Below, one piece after another: positions 44,006 to 54,000 of a DNA stretch of 64,000 nt; position 1 is the stretch's first letter; every line of letters starts with the position of its first letter. The stretch lies in assembly GCA_965230565.1 (NCBI GenBank), contig CBDDLH010000005.1, positions 186,001 through 250,000 of the forward strand, in the 5' to 3' direction. The notes beneath the pieces were generated by a model, which was given only the letters and a program-made list of their open reading frames with translations, was not told where the DNA came from and did no database searches. This DNA is from BCD1 sp965230565 (lineage in GTDB: Bacteria > Bacteroidota > Bacteroidia > Chitinophagales > Saprospiraceae). The translations under genes were made by a program, and so were the position numbers.

Positions 44006-44647
44006 TCATAAGTACTTTAAGATTTTACTATTAAAATCTCTGATAATCAATTTATCTCGATTGTAATAAATGAGATTAAGTTTACGCAGTTTAGAAAGAG
44101 TGGCAGTAACCAACTGTCGAGAAACACCTAGCATATTGGCTATATCTTCATGAGGGAGCATAAAGGGGATTAGGGTTTCAATACCTACAAGCATACCGGC
44201 TTGTTCTCCTAATTTCTCTATGAACTCTATGACAAGTCGTTCGCTTGTTTCTAGTGATTTGGAGGTCAACCTCCAATCCAGGTTTTGCTGCCTTTTTCCC
44301 AGAAACCGCAGGAAATCACCCATAAGATCATTATCTAGTTTTTGTTGAAATATTGCAGTGGATAAAGATTTTATTTCACAACTAGAGCTTAGTGGTTCAG
44401 CAAAATTCAGGTAATGTGATTCATGAAAGAGGCCTTCGAAACCAAACAATTCATTAGGGAAAATTAAATGTTTGATCAGTTTACGACCATGTATAATATT
44501 AAAGACCTGGACTAGCCCTTTGTTAAGATAGAATACCTTATCAGTTATAGAATTTGGAGAATAGATCTCAAATCCTTCCCTGAAAGATTTTGCATTTACT
44601 GTAGAAAACAATGCATGGAGATGATGATATGTGATTTTATTTTTCAA
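44006..44647 (-). CDS. Crp/Fnr-family transcription regulator
   Basis: 213 residues. Cyclic-nucleotide-binding-like beta barrel (residues about 20-110, FYLNKGLVQVFN, IFPNELFGFEGLFHESHY) and a C-terminal winged helix (LPHEDIANMLGVSRQLVTATLSKLRKLNLIYYNRDKLIIRD). No Cys cluster for an Fe-S centre, so not an oxygen-sensing FNR. Located inside the metal block, it may control it. ATAAGTACT occurs twice just downstream (43991 and 44008), before the next gene. Confidence 0.85.
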   Translation of the reverse strand: MKNKITYHHLHALFSTVNAKSFREGFEIYSPNSITDKVFYLNKGLVQVFNIIHGRKLIKHLIFPNELFGFEGLFHESHYLNFAEPLSSSCEIKSLSTAIFQQKLDNDLMGDFLRFLGKRQQNLDWRLTSKSLETSERLVIEFIEKLGEQAGMLVGIETLIPFMLPHEDIANMLGVSRQLVTATLSKLRKLNLIYYNRDKLIIRDFNSKILKYL

Positions 44648-44685
44648 CTTAGGAATAATCCAGGTATTAATAATAGCTAATGAAA

Positions 44686-46872
44686 TTACTTTTGAATGAC
44701 TATTCTTTTAGTTATGAAAAAGGTTTCAGCGGAACAAGTCAGGAAGTAAATCCCATTTGGCAAGTCAGATAAATCCAATTCTTGGTCGTCACGCACATTT
44801 TCCAACGCGATCAAATTTTGACCAGAAGTATTTTTGACCAGAAGGTTTTTCTTCATATTAGTTATTTCATTGGAGAAGCTAACTCTTATGTTGCCGGTAG
44901 AAGGATTTGGTAAAATATCAATACTTAGATTATCAACAATGGAAGTAGTGCTGGTAACCTGACTAGGCTGAACTTTTATGAGTGTATTTTGAATACGATT
45001 GGTGCACCATAGGTTTCCATCCGGGCCAATTTTTATTCCTGTTAATCCTGGTTCATTAGTAACAATTCGGCCTAGTTCAACAAAATTGTTGATCATATCA
45101 TAAACCACGATATCACCATTAGAATAATCACCTACAAATAAGTAGTTTTCGAAGATTTCAATTCCACAGGCTTGCACCAAGTCAGTATCTATAATGACTT
45201 CATAGGTAAAATTGTTGACTCTTGAATGCTCTGCAAGTGGTTCGTTAATAGTAGGAATAGAAGTACGGACAGAATCAGAATTGATATCCAGTCGGATGAC
45301 ACGATCATTTCCATTATCTACGAAATAGAGCCAATCCGTATTTTTATCCAGAATTAGATGATTAGGAATGTCGGCATCAGCATTGATCCCAATATTTTTA
45401 AAACGGCGAACAATTGCATCGGAATGATCATCATTACCGGGGCCATGATCTTCGACAAAATCATAGCGAACAATATCCTTATTCCAATCATCATAGACCC
45501 AGAACACATTATCTATTTCATGAGCAATTCCCATGCTGAAAGGGCTACCATGTAACATATCGAGATGACTACCATTTCCACCAGAAGGTTGGGCATAGAT
45601 TTCAGGATCACTTGACCAAAGAGTAGGGCCTGTAAATGTACCATTATTATGATTGGCATCTTTAACACCAGGTGAGCTGGCAAAGTTAAAATTATCCGAA
45701 CTAAATGCAATACCTGTGGGAAGAGACATAAAGTGCCAGGCATTTCCATCCACCCTCATCCAGAAGTCAGAAGGGCCATTTGTAGCATCAGAGATAGTGA
45801 CGGTACTACCACCAGAAGATTCAATTCTCTGGTTAATAATCCAGAGTTCGTCTTTGCCTAAGATTGGAAAGAAATCAAGATCAGTTGGTTTATTCAAGCC
45901 ATCACCAGCATTAGCCACTTCGGTAATTAAAGGGATTGTGTTAAGTAGGCTATCAATTTTGTTAGGGACTTCGACCACATCAAAAATTTGAGTATTAAAA
46001 GAGCCTGTGTTGTTGGTTAAGATTTCATCTGTAGATCCATTAACTGAGTCGATAGTCATTTCGAGTACAAAGTCTCCGGCAGCAACAGCTAACCAGGGGT
46101 TGGTTAACTCAAATTCATAGTAGCTAAAAGCCGGGACATTGATATTATTGATTGATTCAGATACCGGATTAAAACCATCAGTATTATAGGTTATGTGAAG
46201 ACTATTGATTGTAGAAGCTCCATTATTGTAGATAGTACCTGTAAGAGGGAGTACATTACCCACCTCTCCAAATTTTTTGCTATTAACTTCCACTAATTCC
46301 GCATCTAGGGAGGCGGGAACTTCAATGGATACATTGTCGATTCCAAAGCCATACATCCAGCCAGAGTCGTCGTGATAGCGAAAACCGATATATACGGTAT
46401 CCTCTCCGGCATAGGGGCTTAAATCAATAATATGTTTATCCCAAGAGCCATGACCGTGGAGATCTTCCAGGACTGTCCAGTTAACACTATCCAGAGAAAT
46501 TTCAATAGTAGCTTCTTCCTGGCTATTCTGGAATGCATTATCCTCATAGTAGGCATCAAATTTCAGAATTAAGGCAGAGTGATCTGTAAAATCCAGCAGA
46601 GGAGTTATGAGGTATTCATTACTTTTATCACAGTTGCAATCATCATCATTGGTACCAATTATGTAATTTGAACCATTAGATAAAAAAGTAAAATATTGGC
46701 TAGAAAGGCCAGAAGGTGTGCCGACTACCCAGCCGCCATCTGAAGCATTAGATTGTATAAGCCAGCCATCAGGAAGCTGACCAGATTCAAAATCTTCGGA
46801 AAAAATTACTTGCGCCCTTATGAGCGAAATGCCAATAAAGAAGATAAAAATAAAGGTTAAAAAATTTTTCAT
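44686..46872 (-). CDS. Secreted propeller protein with type IX sorting domain
   Basis: 728 residues. Signal peptide, then a jelly-roll/MAM-like domain (residues about 20-190: FSEDFESGQLPDGWLIQSNASDGGW ... YIGFRYHDDSGWMYGFGIDNVSIEV), a CARDB-like segment (about 192-295), a long NHL/propeller-like region (DWLYFVDNGNDRVIRLD, NGDIVVYD, IKIGPDGNLWCTN) and a T9SS type A C-terminal domain (IDILPNPSTGNIRVSF ... LSDLPNGIYFL). Probably an extracellular or cell-surface protein; ligand unknown. 39 bp upstream of the crp/fnr gene. Confidence 0.82.
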   Translation of the reverse strand: MKNFLTFIFIFFIGISLIRAQVIFSEDFESGQLPDGWLIQSNASDGGWVVGTPSGLSSQYFTFLSNGSNYIIGTNDDDCNCDKSNEYLITPLLDFTDHSALILKFDAYYEDNAFQNSQEEATIEISLDSVNWTVLEDLHGHGSWDKHIIDLSPYAGEDTVYIGFRYHDDSGWMYGFGIDNVSIEVPASLDAELVEVNSKKFGEVGNVLPLTGTIYNNGASTINSLHITYNTDGFNPVSESINNINVPAFSYYEFELTNPWLAVAAGDFVLEMTIDSVNGSTDEILTNNTGSFNTQIFDVVEVPNKIDSLLNTIPLITEVANAGDGLNKPTDLDFFPILGKDELWIINQRIESSGGSTVTISDATNGPSDFWMRVDGNAWHFMSLPTGIAFSSDNFNFASSPGVKDANHNNGTFTGPTLWSSDPEIYAQPSGGNGSHLDMLHGSPFSMGIAHEIDNVFWVYDDWNKDIVRYDFVEDHGPGNDDHSDAIVRRFKNIGINADADIPNHLILDKNTDWLYFVDNGNDRVIRLDINSDSVRTSIPTINEPLAEHSRVNNFTYEVIIDTDLVQACGIEIFENYLFVGDYSNGDIVVYDMINNFVELGRIVTNEPGLTGIKIGPDGNLWCTNRIQNTLIKVQPSQVTSTTSIVDNLSIDILPNPSTGNIRVSFSNEITNMKKNLLVKNTSGQNLIALENVRDDQELDLSDLPNGIYFLTCSAETFFITKRIVIQK

Positions 46873-46939
46873 TTTAGAAGGTTTAAGTTAAATGATTTAA
46901 GTGTTCAGTTATTCGAGCAAAAGTGATGGGATGTATAGA

Positions 46940-47407
46940 TTATTCTATAGATTTTGGTCGCTCATACTGACAGCAACCATGCAATTTATTATAGACCTCA
47001 TCCTTAGCTCGGTGTGTATCACTATCGTAACCGACATTTGCGATTCTCTGCTTGATGTTATCCAATGAAATTTTTTCCGGATCAAACAAGACAGTCATTT
47101 CATTTGAGGCCATATTCCATTCTCCTTTGGAAATTCCTTCGACTTCCTGCAAAGCATTTTCGATAGTTCGTTTGCACATTCCACAATTTCCGTAGACTGT
47201 GAATTTTTCGATTTTTCCATTATTCATGGTGTCATCAGGTACCGCAACTATTTTTGTGGTATCATTTGCGGTGCTTGATTGATTTGTTGAAATTTTCTTA
47301 GAACAACAAGCCTTGTCTTTTGATTTTGAACTACAACAACTTTGTGCATTAGCGCCGATTGAAAAGCTGATAGTCGAGAATAGAATTAAGAAAATGTACT
47401 TTTTCAT
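46940..47407 (-). CDS. Exported HMA-domain metallochaperone-like protein
   Basis: 155 residues. Signal peptide, a Cys-rich segment (SCCSSKSKDKACCSKK), then a heavy-metal-associated domain (IEKFTVYGNCGMCKRTIENALQEVEGI ... DNIKQRIANVGYDSD) with the metal-binding C-x-x-C in NCGMCK. The tail ends with LHGCCQYERP. Probable periplasmic copper carrier between the multicopper oxidase and transport genes. Confidence 0.88.
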   Translation of the reverse strand: MKKYIFLILFSTISFSIGANAQSCCSSKSKDKACCSKKISTNQSSTANDTTKIVAVPDDTMNNGKIEKFTVYGNCGMCKRTIENALQEVEGISKGEWNMASNEMTVLFDPEKISLDNIKQRIANVGYDSDTHRAKDEVYNKLHGCCQYERPKSIE

Positions 47408-47439
47408 TATTTGAATTATTTAAAATGTTATTTAATAGA

Positions 47440-49134
47440 TCAATGCTTGATCACCTTATAAGTATGATTTTTATTCGGAGTTATTATATGGAAGTAATAA
47501 ACCCCTATTGCCAATTCTGTTAAGTTAAATTGCTCCACACGGCTAATACTTTTTCTTTCCATTATGAGTTGTCCTGATGCGTTAAAAAGTTGAATAACAC
47601 AGGGTGGTAAGCCTTGAAGACGGACAAGATGATCGACAGGGTTAGGGTAAAGGATAATAGCATTTTCGTTTAGTTCATTAATACTAGTAGCGTTATCTAC
47701 AACCAGGAATTGCCCCATCATGCCATCATCCTCATGGCTAAGCATGTGACAATGGTACATATAGGGGGTATTTTCATCAGCAAAATCTTCAAATTTTGTA
47801 ATGAAGCGCACAGTACCAAACATTGGAGGAACGAGTACTACATCTTTTCTACCTTGCATATTTGCCGGAGGAGGATTTCCGTTAATTTCTAAGATATAGA
47901 ATTGAACATCGTGAATATGAAAGGGGTGAGCAATAGCTGTCTGATTGGTTAATTCCCAGACCTCAGTATTATTTAAAGGGATTTCAAAGTTGATAATTTC
48001 CATATCGAAAATCTGCCCATTGATTTCAAATGGACCGTTGAGCATGCCATTCGGACCCATTTGAGCAGGCTGAAACAATAGGTTTCGGGTAGCATTTGCA
48101 TTGGATTCTAAATAAGGTGAATTTGTGATTAATGCCGTTGGGATAGCAGCAACGGGATTAGAGGTTGGTGCAACAACATTGATTTGCAACACAGTAAAAT
48201 CACTTCCATTCAAAGGGTTATCACTATACCCTGCAATACTTCCCATTGGCATGGCACTTGGATTAGCAGCTCCGTAAATGCCGTTTGAGAGTTCAGAGGA
48301 AAAACTCATCAAATTGATGGTCTGCCCTTGATGGTTAGATAAATCCAATAGTATTTCTGCCCTTTCTCCGGGTGCTAACCTTAGCCTTGATAGCAGAACA
48401 GGAGCATTCAATAAACCACCATCAGAAGCGATTTGATAGAAACTAAGATCATTCTGAAATCCCAGGTTATAAACCCTTTCTGTTGAACCATTGAGTAATC
48501 GCAGGCGGACAACCTGGGCAGGAGCATCCAGATAAGCATCTAAAGTTCCATTGCAGAGCAGCACATTATCTGCGGCAGTATTCCAGAGGAATTGTTTATT
48601 GGCATCAAAAGCCCTTGATTGGATAGCAATTGGGAAATCATCGACTCCATAGGTGCGAGGCAATTCTAGTTGGGCTTCTTCATTATCCCTGACAATAATA
48701 AATCCAGAGGCTCCTCTTGTTACCTGTTCTTCCGTATGTTCATGCAGATGCGGATGATACCAGTATGTGGCGGCATGATCTAAGACAGTAAAGGAAGGTG
48801 ACCAAGTTTGTCCTGCCTCAATAATAGTATGAGGGCCACCATCATTTTCAGCGGATACATGAAGGCCATGCCAGTGCAAAGTAGTGGATTCAGATAGACT
48901 GTTGGAGACATTAAGCGTTACATCATTTCCTTTTTCCAGGATTATTGTTTTGCCCAAAATATTCTGGTTGTACCCGATTGTATTAGTACTGAACCCCGGG
49001 TAGAATTCTACCTGTCCATTTTGCAAGTTTAAACTGATAGAAGCACCTGATAAAGTATCAGGAATGAACAATGGATTTTGGCTGAAGCTGGCTAGAGGGA
49101 GGGCTGAGAATAAAATGAGAAGTATATTTTTCAT
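47440..49134 (-). CDS. Multicopper oxidase with type IX sorting domain
   Basis: 564 residues. Signal peptide; three cupredoxin domains. Copper ligands are visible as H87-W-H89-G, YWYHPHLHEHT, HPFHIHDVQFY and MYHCHMLSHEDDGMMGQF. The C-terminal 80 residues are a T9SS type A domain (ILYPNPVDHLVRLQGLP ... LTELAIGVYYFHI). So this is a CueO/CopA-like cuprous oxidase exported to the surface through type IX secretion. It lies 11 bp after the adaptor gene and 32 bp before the HMA gene. Confidence 0.93.
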   Translation of the reverse strand: MKNILLILFSALPLASFSQNPLFIPDTLSGASISLNLQNGQVEFYPGFSTNTIGYNQNILGKTIILEKGNDVTLNVSNSLSESTTLHWHGLHVSAENDGGPHTIIEAGQTWSPSFTVLDHAATYWYHPHLHEHTEEQVTRGASGFIIVRDNEEAQLELPRTYGVDDFPIAIQSRAFDANKQFLWNTAADNVLLCNGTLDAYLDAPAQVVRLRLLNGSTERVYNLGFQNDLSFYQIASDGGLLNAPVLLSRLRLAPGERAEILLDLSNHQGQTINLMSFSSELSNGIYGAANPSAMPMGSIAGYSDNPLNGSDFTVLQINVVAPTSNPVAAIPTALITNSPYLESNANATRNLLFQPAQMGPNGMLNGPFEINGQIFDMEIINFEIPLNNTEVWELTNQTAIAHPFHIHDVQFYILEINGNPPPANMQGRKDVVLVPPMFGTVRFITKFEDFADENTPYMYHCHMLSHEDDGMMGQFLVVDNATSINELNENAIILYPNPVDHLVRLQGLPPCVIQLFNASGQLIMERKSISRVEQFNLTELAIGVYYFHIITPNKNHTYKVIKH

Positions 49135-49145
49135 TTGGTGATTTT

Positions 49146-50990
49146 TTAATGGTTATGAACATTTTGCCGAGGCTTAGTAGCTGTTGACATAGGTGGATTT
49201 TTAAAAGCTGTATCAATAGTTGTTTTGACTAAGCCACAAGTCAGCATTTTATCCCCGAAATAAGGATTGCGGATTTCTTTTTCAGTACTTAACCAGTCAG
49301 CCCCTTCATTATCATTTGCCATCGGGCAATGTTGAACATATAAAGTAGATTCACCTATCCCAAAAACTTTTACGGCCTTGATTAGAGCCTGAGAAAGAAA
49401 GTCAAATTGTATCCGCTGCTCCTCGATGTCATCAGAGGTGGCTATTATTTTGCTGTGTGCTTTAATAGCACTTTGTTGTTTCATCCAATAATTGTGTGCA
49501 TCGCCTTGTAGTAATGACATATCTACTTTATCCAATCCACTCAATACTTGATTGGCGGCAGCCTCTGCTTCTTTGCTATCAGTAGCAACCAGTGCATCTT
49601 TTAAATTGAGGTAGGAGGTAGTAAACCTGAACAACTGCTCTTTAAAAGCAGCGGGAGTACTTTGAGTGTAATCAGGTAAATGGGTAGAATGGTCAGCGCC
49701 TTTGGCAGATACATTTCTGTTCATCATACTGGTTTGATTATTCAGCTGAGCTGCCGCGTCAATGGTGAAGCTACCATAAGTCACTACTGTTTCACCTGCT
49801 TCCAAACCACTAATAATTTGATAGTTATTTCCAAGAGCTTCCCCGATTTCAATTTCCCTAAACTCAAAAGAAGGGATAATAGCATCAGGAACTTTGACAT
49901 AAACCACAGAACGCTTTCCTGTCCACATTACGGCTGATTTTGGGACAGTAAGCTGGTTGGGAGAGCTAGATTTAGTTTGTAGTGTTCCATAGACAAGCAT
50001 TTCAGGTTTTAGTAGGCCTTTAGTATTATTCACTTCAGTACGAATAGAAGCTACCCTTGTATTTGAATTAATAATAGGATCGATGAAAGTGACGCGAGTT
50101 TTAAAAACACTATTAGGTAAAGCCGGTGTGGTGAATACTATATTATCACCTACAGTGATGTTGAGTAAATCTTCTTCATAAGCATCAAATAGAACCCAGA
50201 CCTTACTAAGATTCATTATATCAAAAAGCGGCTCACCTTGCATTACATAGTCGCCGACAGAAACTCTCTTTTGCATTACAGTCCCAGATTCATCGGCATA
50301 AACAGTAAAGTTTTCCTGAATTTTTCCTTCCTGTTCAATTTGCTGAATAGTTGTTTCTTTAATTTTCCAATTGCGCAACTTGTTGCGAGCTGCTTCTATC
50401 AAATTAGAATTAAGGCTTTTTAGTTTCAAAGTCTCTAAGAGCTCCCTTTGCGCAGTAATGAGGTCGGGAGAATAAAGCGTAGCTAATTTTTGCCCTTTAC
50501 GGACCTGTTCACCCGTGAAACTAACAAAGAGCTTTTCGATCCTTCCAGATACATGAGCAACTTGGCTGGAGGCCAATCGTTCATCAGGTTGCACCTTTCC
50601 AGAAAGCCGGATAATTTTATTCGATTCCTCATAAACTTTGCCAACTATAGTAGTTTGAATATTTGCCAATTTTACTGCCTCCTTAGTCATTTCTAAGACT
50701 AGTGGGTTATTAGAAGTATTTTCTTCTAAAGGAATCAGGTCCATGCCACAAATTGGGCAATCTCCAGGTTCATTTTGGCGAATTTGAGGATGCATTGAAC
50801 AAGTCCAGACTGTGGATTCTACATCAGTAGAAACAATTTCTGTTTCATGATTATGAGATTGATCGGGGTTATTTGCACTTTGATTGTTACCAAAAACAAA
50901 GAACCCAACCAATAGTCCCACTCCAAAGACTAGCGGAACAACAAGATTCTTTTTTAATATCACTTTTATGTTAGTATCCATTTTTTTCAA
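49146..50990 (-). CDS. CusB-type RND adaptor with N-terminal metal-binding and C-terminal DUF3347 domains
   Basis: 614 residues. N-terminal membrane anchor, then VWTCSMHPQIRQNEPGDCPICGMDLIPLE (heavy-metal-binding domain, residues about 60-90), the membrane-fusion core (VSGRIEKLFVSFTGEQVRKGQKLATLYSPDLITAQREL, hairpin, GTVMQKRVSVGDYVMQGEPLF), and a C-terminal DUF3347 domain from about residue 455 with HCPMANDNEGADWLSTEKEIRNPYFGDKML. The periplasmic link of the copper/silver efflux pump encoded next upstream. Confidence 0.93.
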   Translation of the reverse strand: MKKMDTNIKVILKKNLVVPLVFGVGLLVGFFVFGNNQSANNPDQSHNHETEIVSTDVESTVWTCSMHPQIRQNEPGDCPICGMDLIPLEENTSNNPLVLEMTKEAVKLANIQTTIVGKVYEESNKIIRLSGKVQPDERLASSQVAHVSGRIEKLFVSFTGEQVRKGQKLATLYSPDLITAQRELLETLKLKSLNSNLIEAARNKLRNWKIKETTIQQIEQEGKIQENFTVYADESGTVMQKRVSVGDYVMQGEPLFDIMNLSKVWVLFDAYEEDLLNITVGDNIVFTTPALPNSVFKTRVTFIDPIINSNTRVASIRTEVNNTKGLLKPEMLVYGTLQTKSSSPNQLTVPKSAVMWTGKRSVVYVKVPDAIIPSFEFREIEIGEALGNNYQIISGLEAGETVVTYGSFTIDAAAQLNNQTSMMNRNVSAKGADHSTHLPDYTQSTPAAFKEQLFRFTTSYLNLKDALVATDSKEAEAAANQVLSGLDKVDMSLLQGDAHNYWMKQQSAIKAHSKIIATSDDIEEQRIQFDFLSQALIKAVKVFGIGESTLYVQHCPMANDNEGADWLSTEKEIRNPYFGDKMLTCGLVKTTIDTAFKNPPMSTATKPRQNVHNH

Positions 50991-51097
50991 TTTAGATCTA
51001 CTTTAGGAGAGACTCCCGTCCTTCGTTACGATTAGATTTCCACTTTTGGAAATTGATACTACCTTTCCGTGTAACTTAGAGACAGGAGTCCTTTTCC

Positions 51098-54000
51098 TTA
51101 AATTGATATATATTTCTCAACCATTGCCTTATTCATATGGCTTTTGACGATAGTTTTTAACGTTTTCAAATCATATCCAATTAATTCATTTTCAAGTTGC
51201 AGGAGTTCATCAAAATTCGTTCCATCAGAGCTATATTCTGATTCCAGAATATTAATAGCCGCTTGTGTTATTTCAATTTGCTTTTTGTACAGTTCCATTT
51301 TAAGTTGAGCTATCTGTTGATCAGCATAAGTTTGTTCGATAGCAGCGTTGAATAGAGAAAGCATGTCCGTTTTTCTGTTTTCCAAGGCTGCAATCTTTAA
51401 ATTTTCCTCTGTTCGTTTTGCCTTGAATTTTTCTCGAAAGAGTGGAATCTTAACAGAGGCTCTAAGCTGTAAAATATCCCGGCCATTATTGATCGGGGCA
51501 GCATCACTTCTTTGATTGACCAAGATATAATCCAAGCCAACACCAAAGGAAGGCTTAGCATTGAGTTCATTCAAAGAGATAGCCTGTTTAGATATTTCCT
51601 GTTGCAATTCAAACATTCGCAGCATTGGATGATGTAGTTGAATATGTTTAGCTATGGTATCCTTATCCAAGGGGAGTTGAGCAAATGATAAACTATCCGA
51701 AGGGATGACAGGCGTATTCAGGGATCGATTAAGCAATTGATTAATAGTAGTAATCGGATTAGTTTTAGCTGTTTCCAGAATTTCCAATTCCTGTTGAAAT
51801 TCCTCTATTTTCAATTGAACGCGAAGAACATCTGCCGCTGTAGCTTTACCACTTTCCACTTTAGTTAAGGCTAACTGTTCCAATGTTTTAAATAGTGCTA
51901 CACTTTTTTGAATGATAATCTGGCTTTGATGTATTTCGTAGAGGCGGAAATAAGCAGTTTTGACCTTATAAAGCAGGTTTAATTGTTCTACAAACACCCG
52001 TTCAAATAAAGCTTTAGCTTTAGCATTTTCCAGTGTTGCCTTACTATCCAATGTACCAAACCAAGGAAACATTTGTGTTGCACTTAATCTTGCAGTTTGC
52101 GCCCCCAATCTGGTTTCGACAGGTAAGGGGAATGTACCAATGCCTACTTCGGGATCAGGCAATTGACTAAGCTGTGGGGCTTTTTCCAAAGCTGCCAAAT
52201 ACTCTTGTTCTAGTACCTTTAATTCCAGATTTTCAGCGAGGGATTTTTCCATCAAATGATCTAAGGATTGGCCAGATACAGGCGTACTACTTAAAGTACT
52301 AATTAGGCCTATAGAGATCACAGTAAGGACTCCCTTATTCAGTTTGAATTTCTCAATACGCAGACTCCACTCTTGCCAGAGTGAATAGAGTACAGGCACA
52401 GTAAACATAGTGATCATTTGAAGCGTCATACCTCCAAAAGATGGAATAGCCATTGGGAGCATAATATCTGCGCCTCTTCCTGTTGATGTCAGGACAGGCA
52501 AGAGTGCTAAGATAGTAGTGGCAGTAGTCATCATGGCAGGTCTTACCCTTCTCAAACCACCTTCTACGACTGCATCCCGTATGCCCTCGATTGAAGTAGG
52601 TTTATTTTTTTTGAAGCTATCTTTCAAGAAAGTAGCAACCAATACACCATCATCTGTAGCAATGCCAAACAAGGCGAGGAATCCTACCCATACAGCCACA
52701 CTTAGATTAATAGTTCTGATTTGAAACAGGTCGCGCATATTCGTTCCGAAGAACTCAAAATTCAGGAACCAGTTCGTGTCATAAAGTCCAATCATAATAA
52801 AGCCACCGGCAAAGGCGATGAAAACCCCTGTAAAAACCATTGCGGAAATCGTGACGGAATTAAATTGGAAATAGAGTATAAGAAAGATAATAGCTAAGGC
52901 GATAGGAACGACTATACTTAGTCGTTTACTAGCCCTTACCTGTTGTTCGTAATTTCCAGCAAAACGGAAGCTCACCCCTGCAGGAACTTCAAGTATTCCG
53001 TTGTCAATTTGAGACTGCAAATAGTTTTGAGCGTTAGTGACCACTTCTACTTCAGAAAAGTCATCTTCACGATCGAATAATACATAACCAATCAGAAAAC
53101 CATCTTCACTTTTAATAGACTGAGCCCCTTGTTCATAGCGAATCGTCACCAAATTGCCTAAGGGGATTTGTTGCCCTGCAGCAGTAGGGATATAGATACG
53201 TTCTAAAGTTTCGGGATCATTTCTCAATTCTCTTGGGTAGCGGATACGAATGGCATAACGTTCCCGTCCTTCTACGGTGGTAGTCATGGTCATGCCACCG
53301 ATTGCTGCCTGAATATACTGTTGAACTTTGCCGACAGAAAGACCATGGCGGCTGATGGCATCTCTATCTATATCCAAAAGTAGATAAGGTTTCCCTACGA
53401 TTCTATCCGCGAAAACAGCCGCATCTTTTACTCCGTCGACATCCTTTAGGTGTTTTTCAAGTTGTAAACCAAAAGCTTCGATTGTGGCTAAATCTCCACC
53501 TCTGACTTTAATGCCCATTGGTGCACGCATTCCCGTTTGAAGCATTACCAGTCGGGTTTCAATTGGTTGTAATTTGGGGGCAGAAGTTACACCAGGTATT
53601 TTAGTAGCATTGACGATTTCGTTCCAGATATCATCTGGACTATTGATTTCATCCCGCCATTGCCGGAAATAGCGTCCATTTTTATCAGGAATTAGTTCTC
53701 CGAATTCATCCCTGGCATATGCTCCGTTTTGATATTTGAAACGAATTCGATGTCCCTTATCATTCGTTTTATATTCCGATTTATATAAGATAACATTTTC
53801 GTACATTGACATTGGTGCAGGATCTAGGGCACTATTGACTCTACCTGCTTTACCGACAACCGTTTCGACTTCAGGAATAGCGGTAACTGCCATATCCAGT
53901 AGTCGTAAGTTCTTAATATTTTCCTGCATCCCGGAATGTGGCATTGAAGTAGGCATCAATAAAAATGAGCCTTCATCCAGGGCAGGCATAAACTCTTCGC

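Noticed and set aside
44006..44647. Island Crp/Fnr protein as the regulator of the FNR-like sites near nosZ
   Set aside because: It is 42 kb away inside a metal block and lacks an Fe-S Cys cluster; no evidence links it to the nos promoter.
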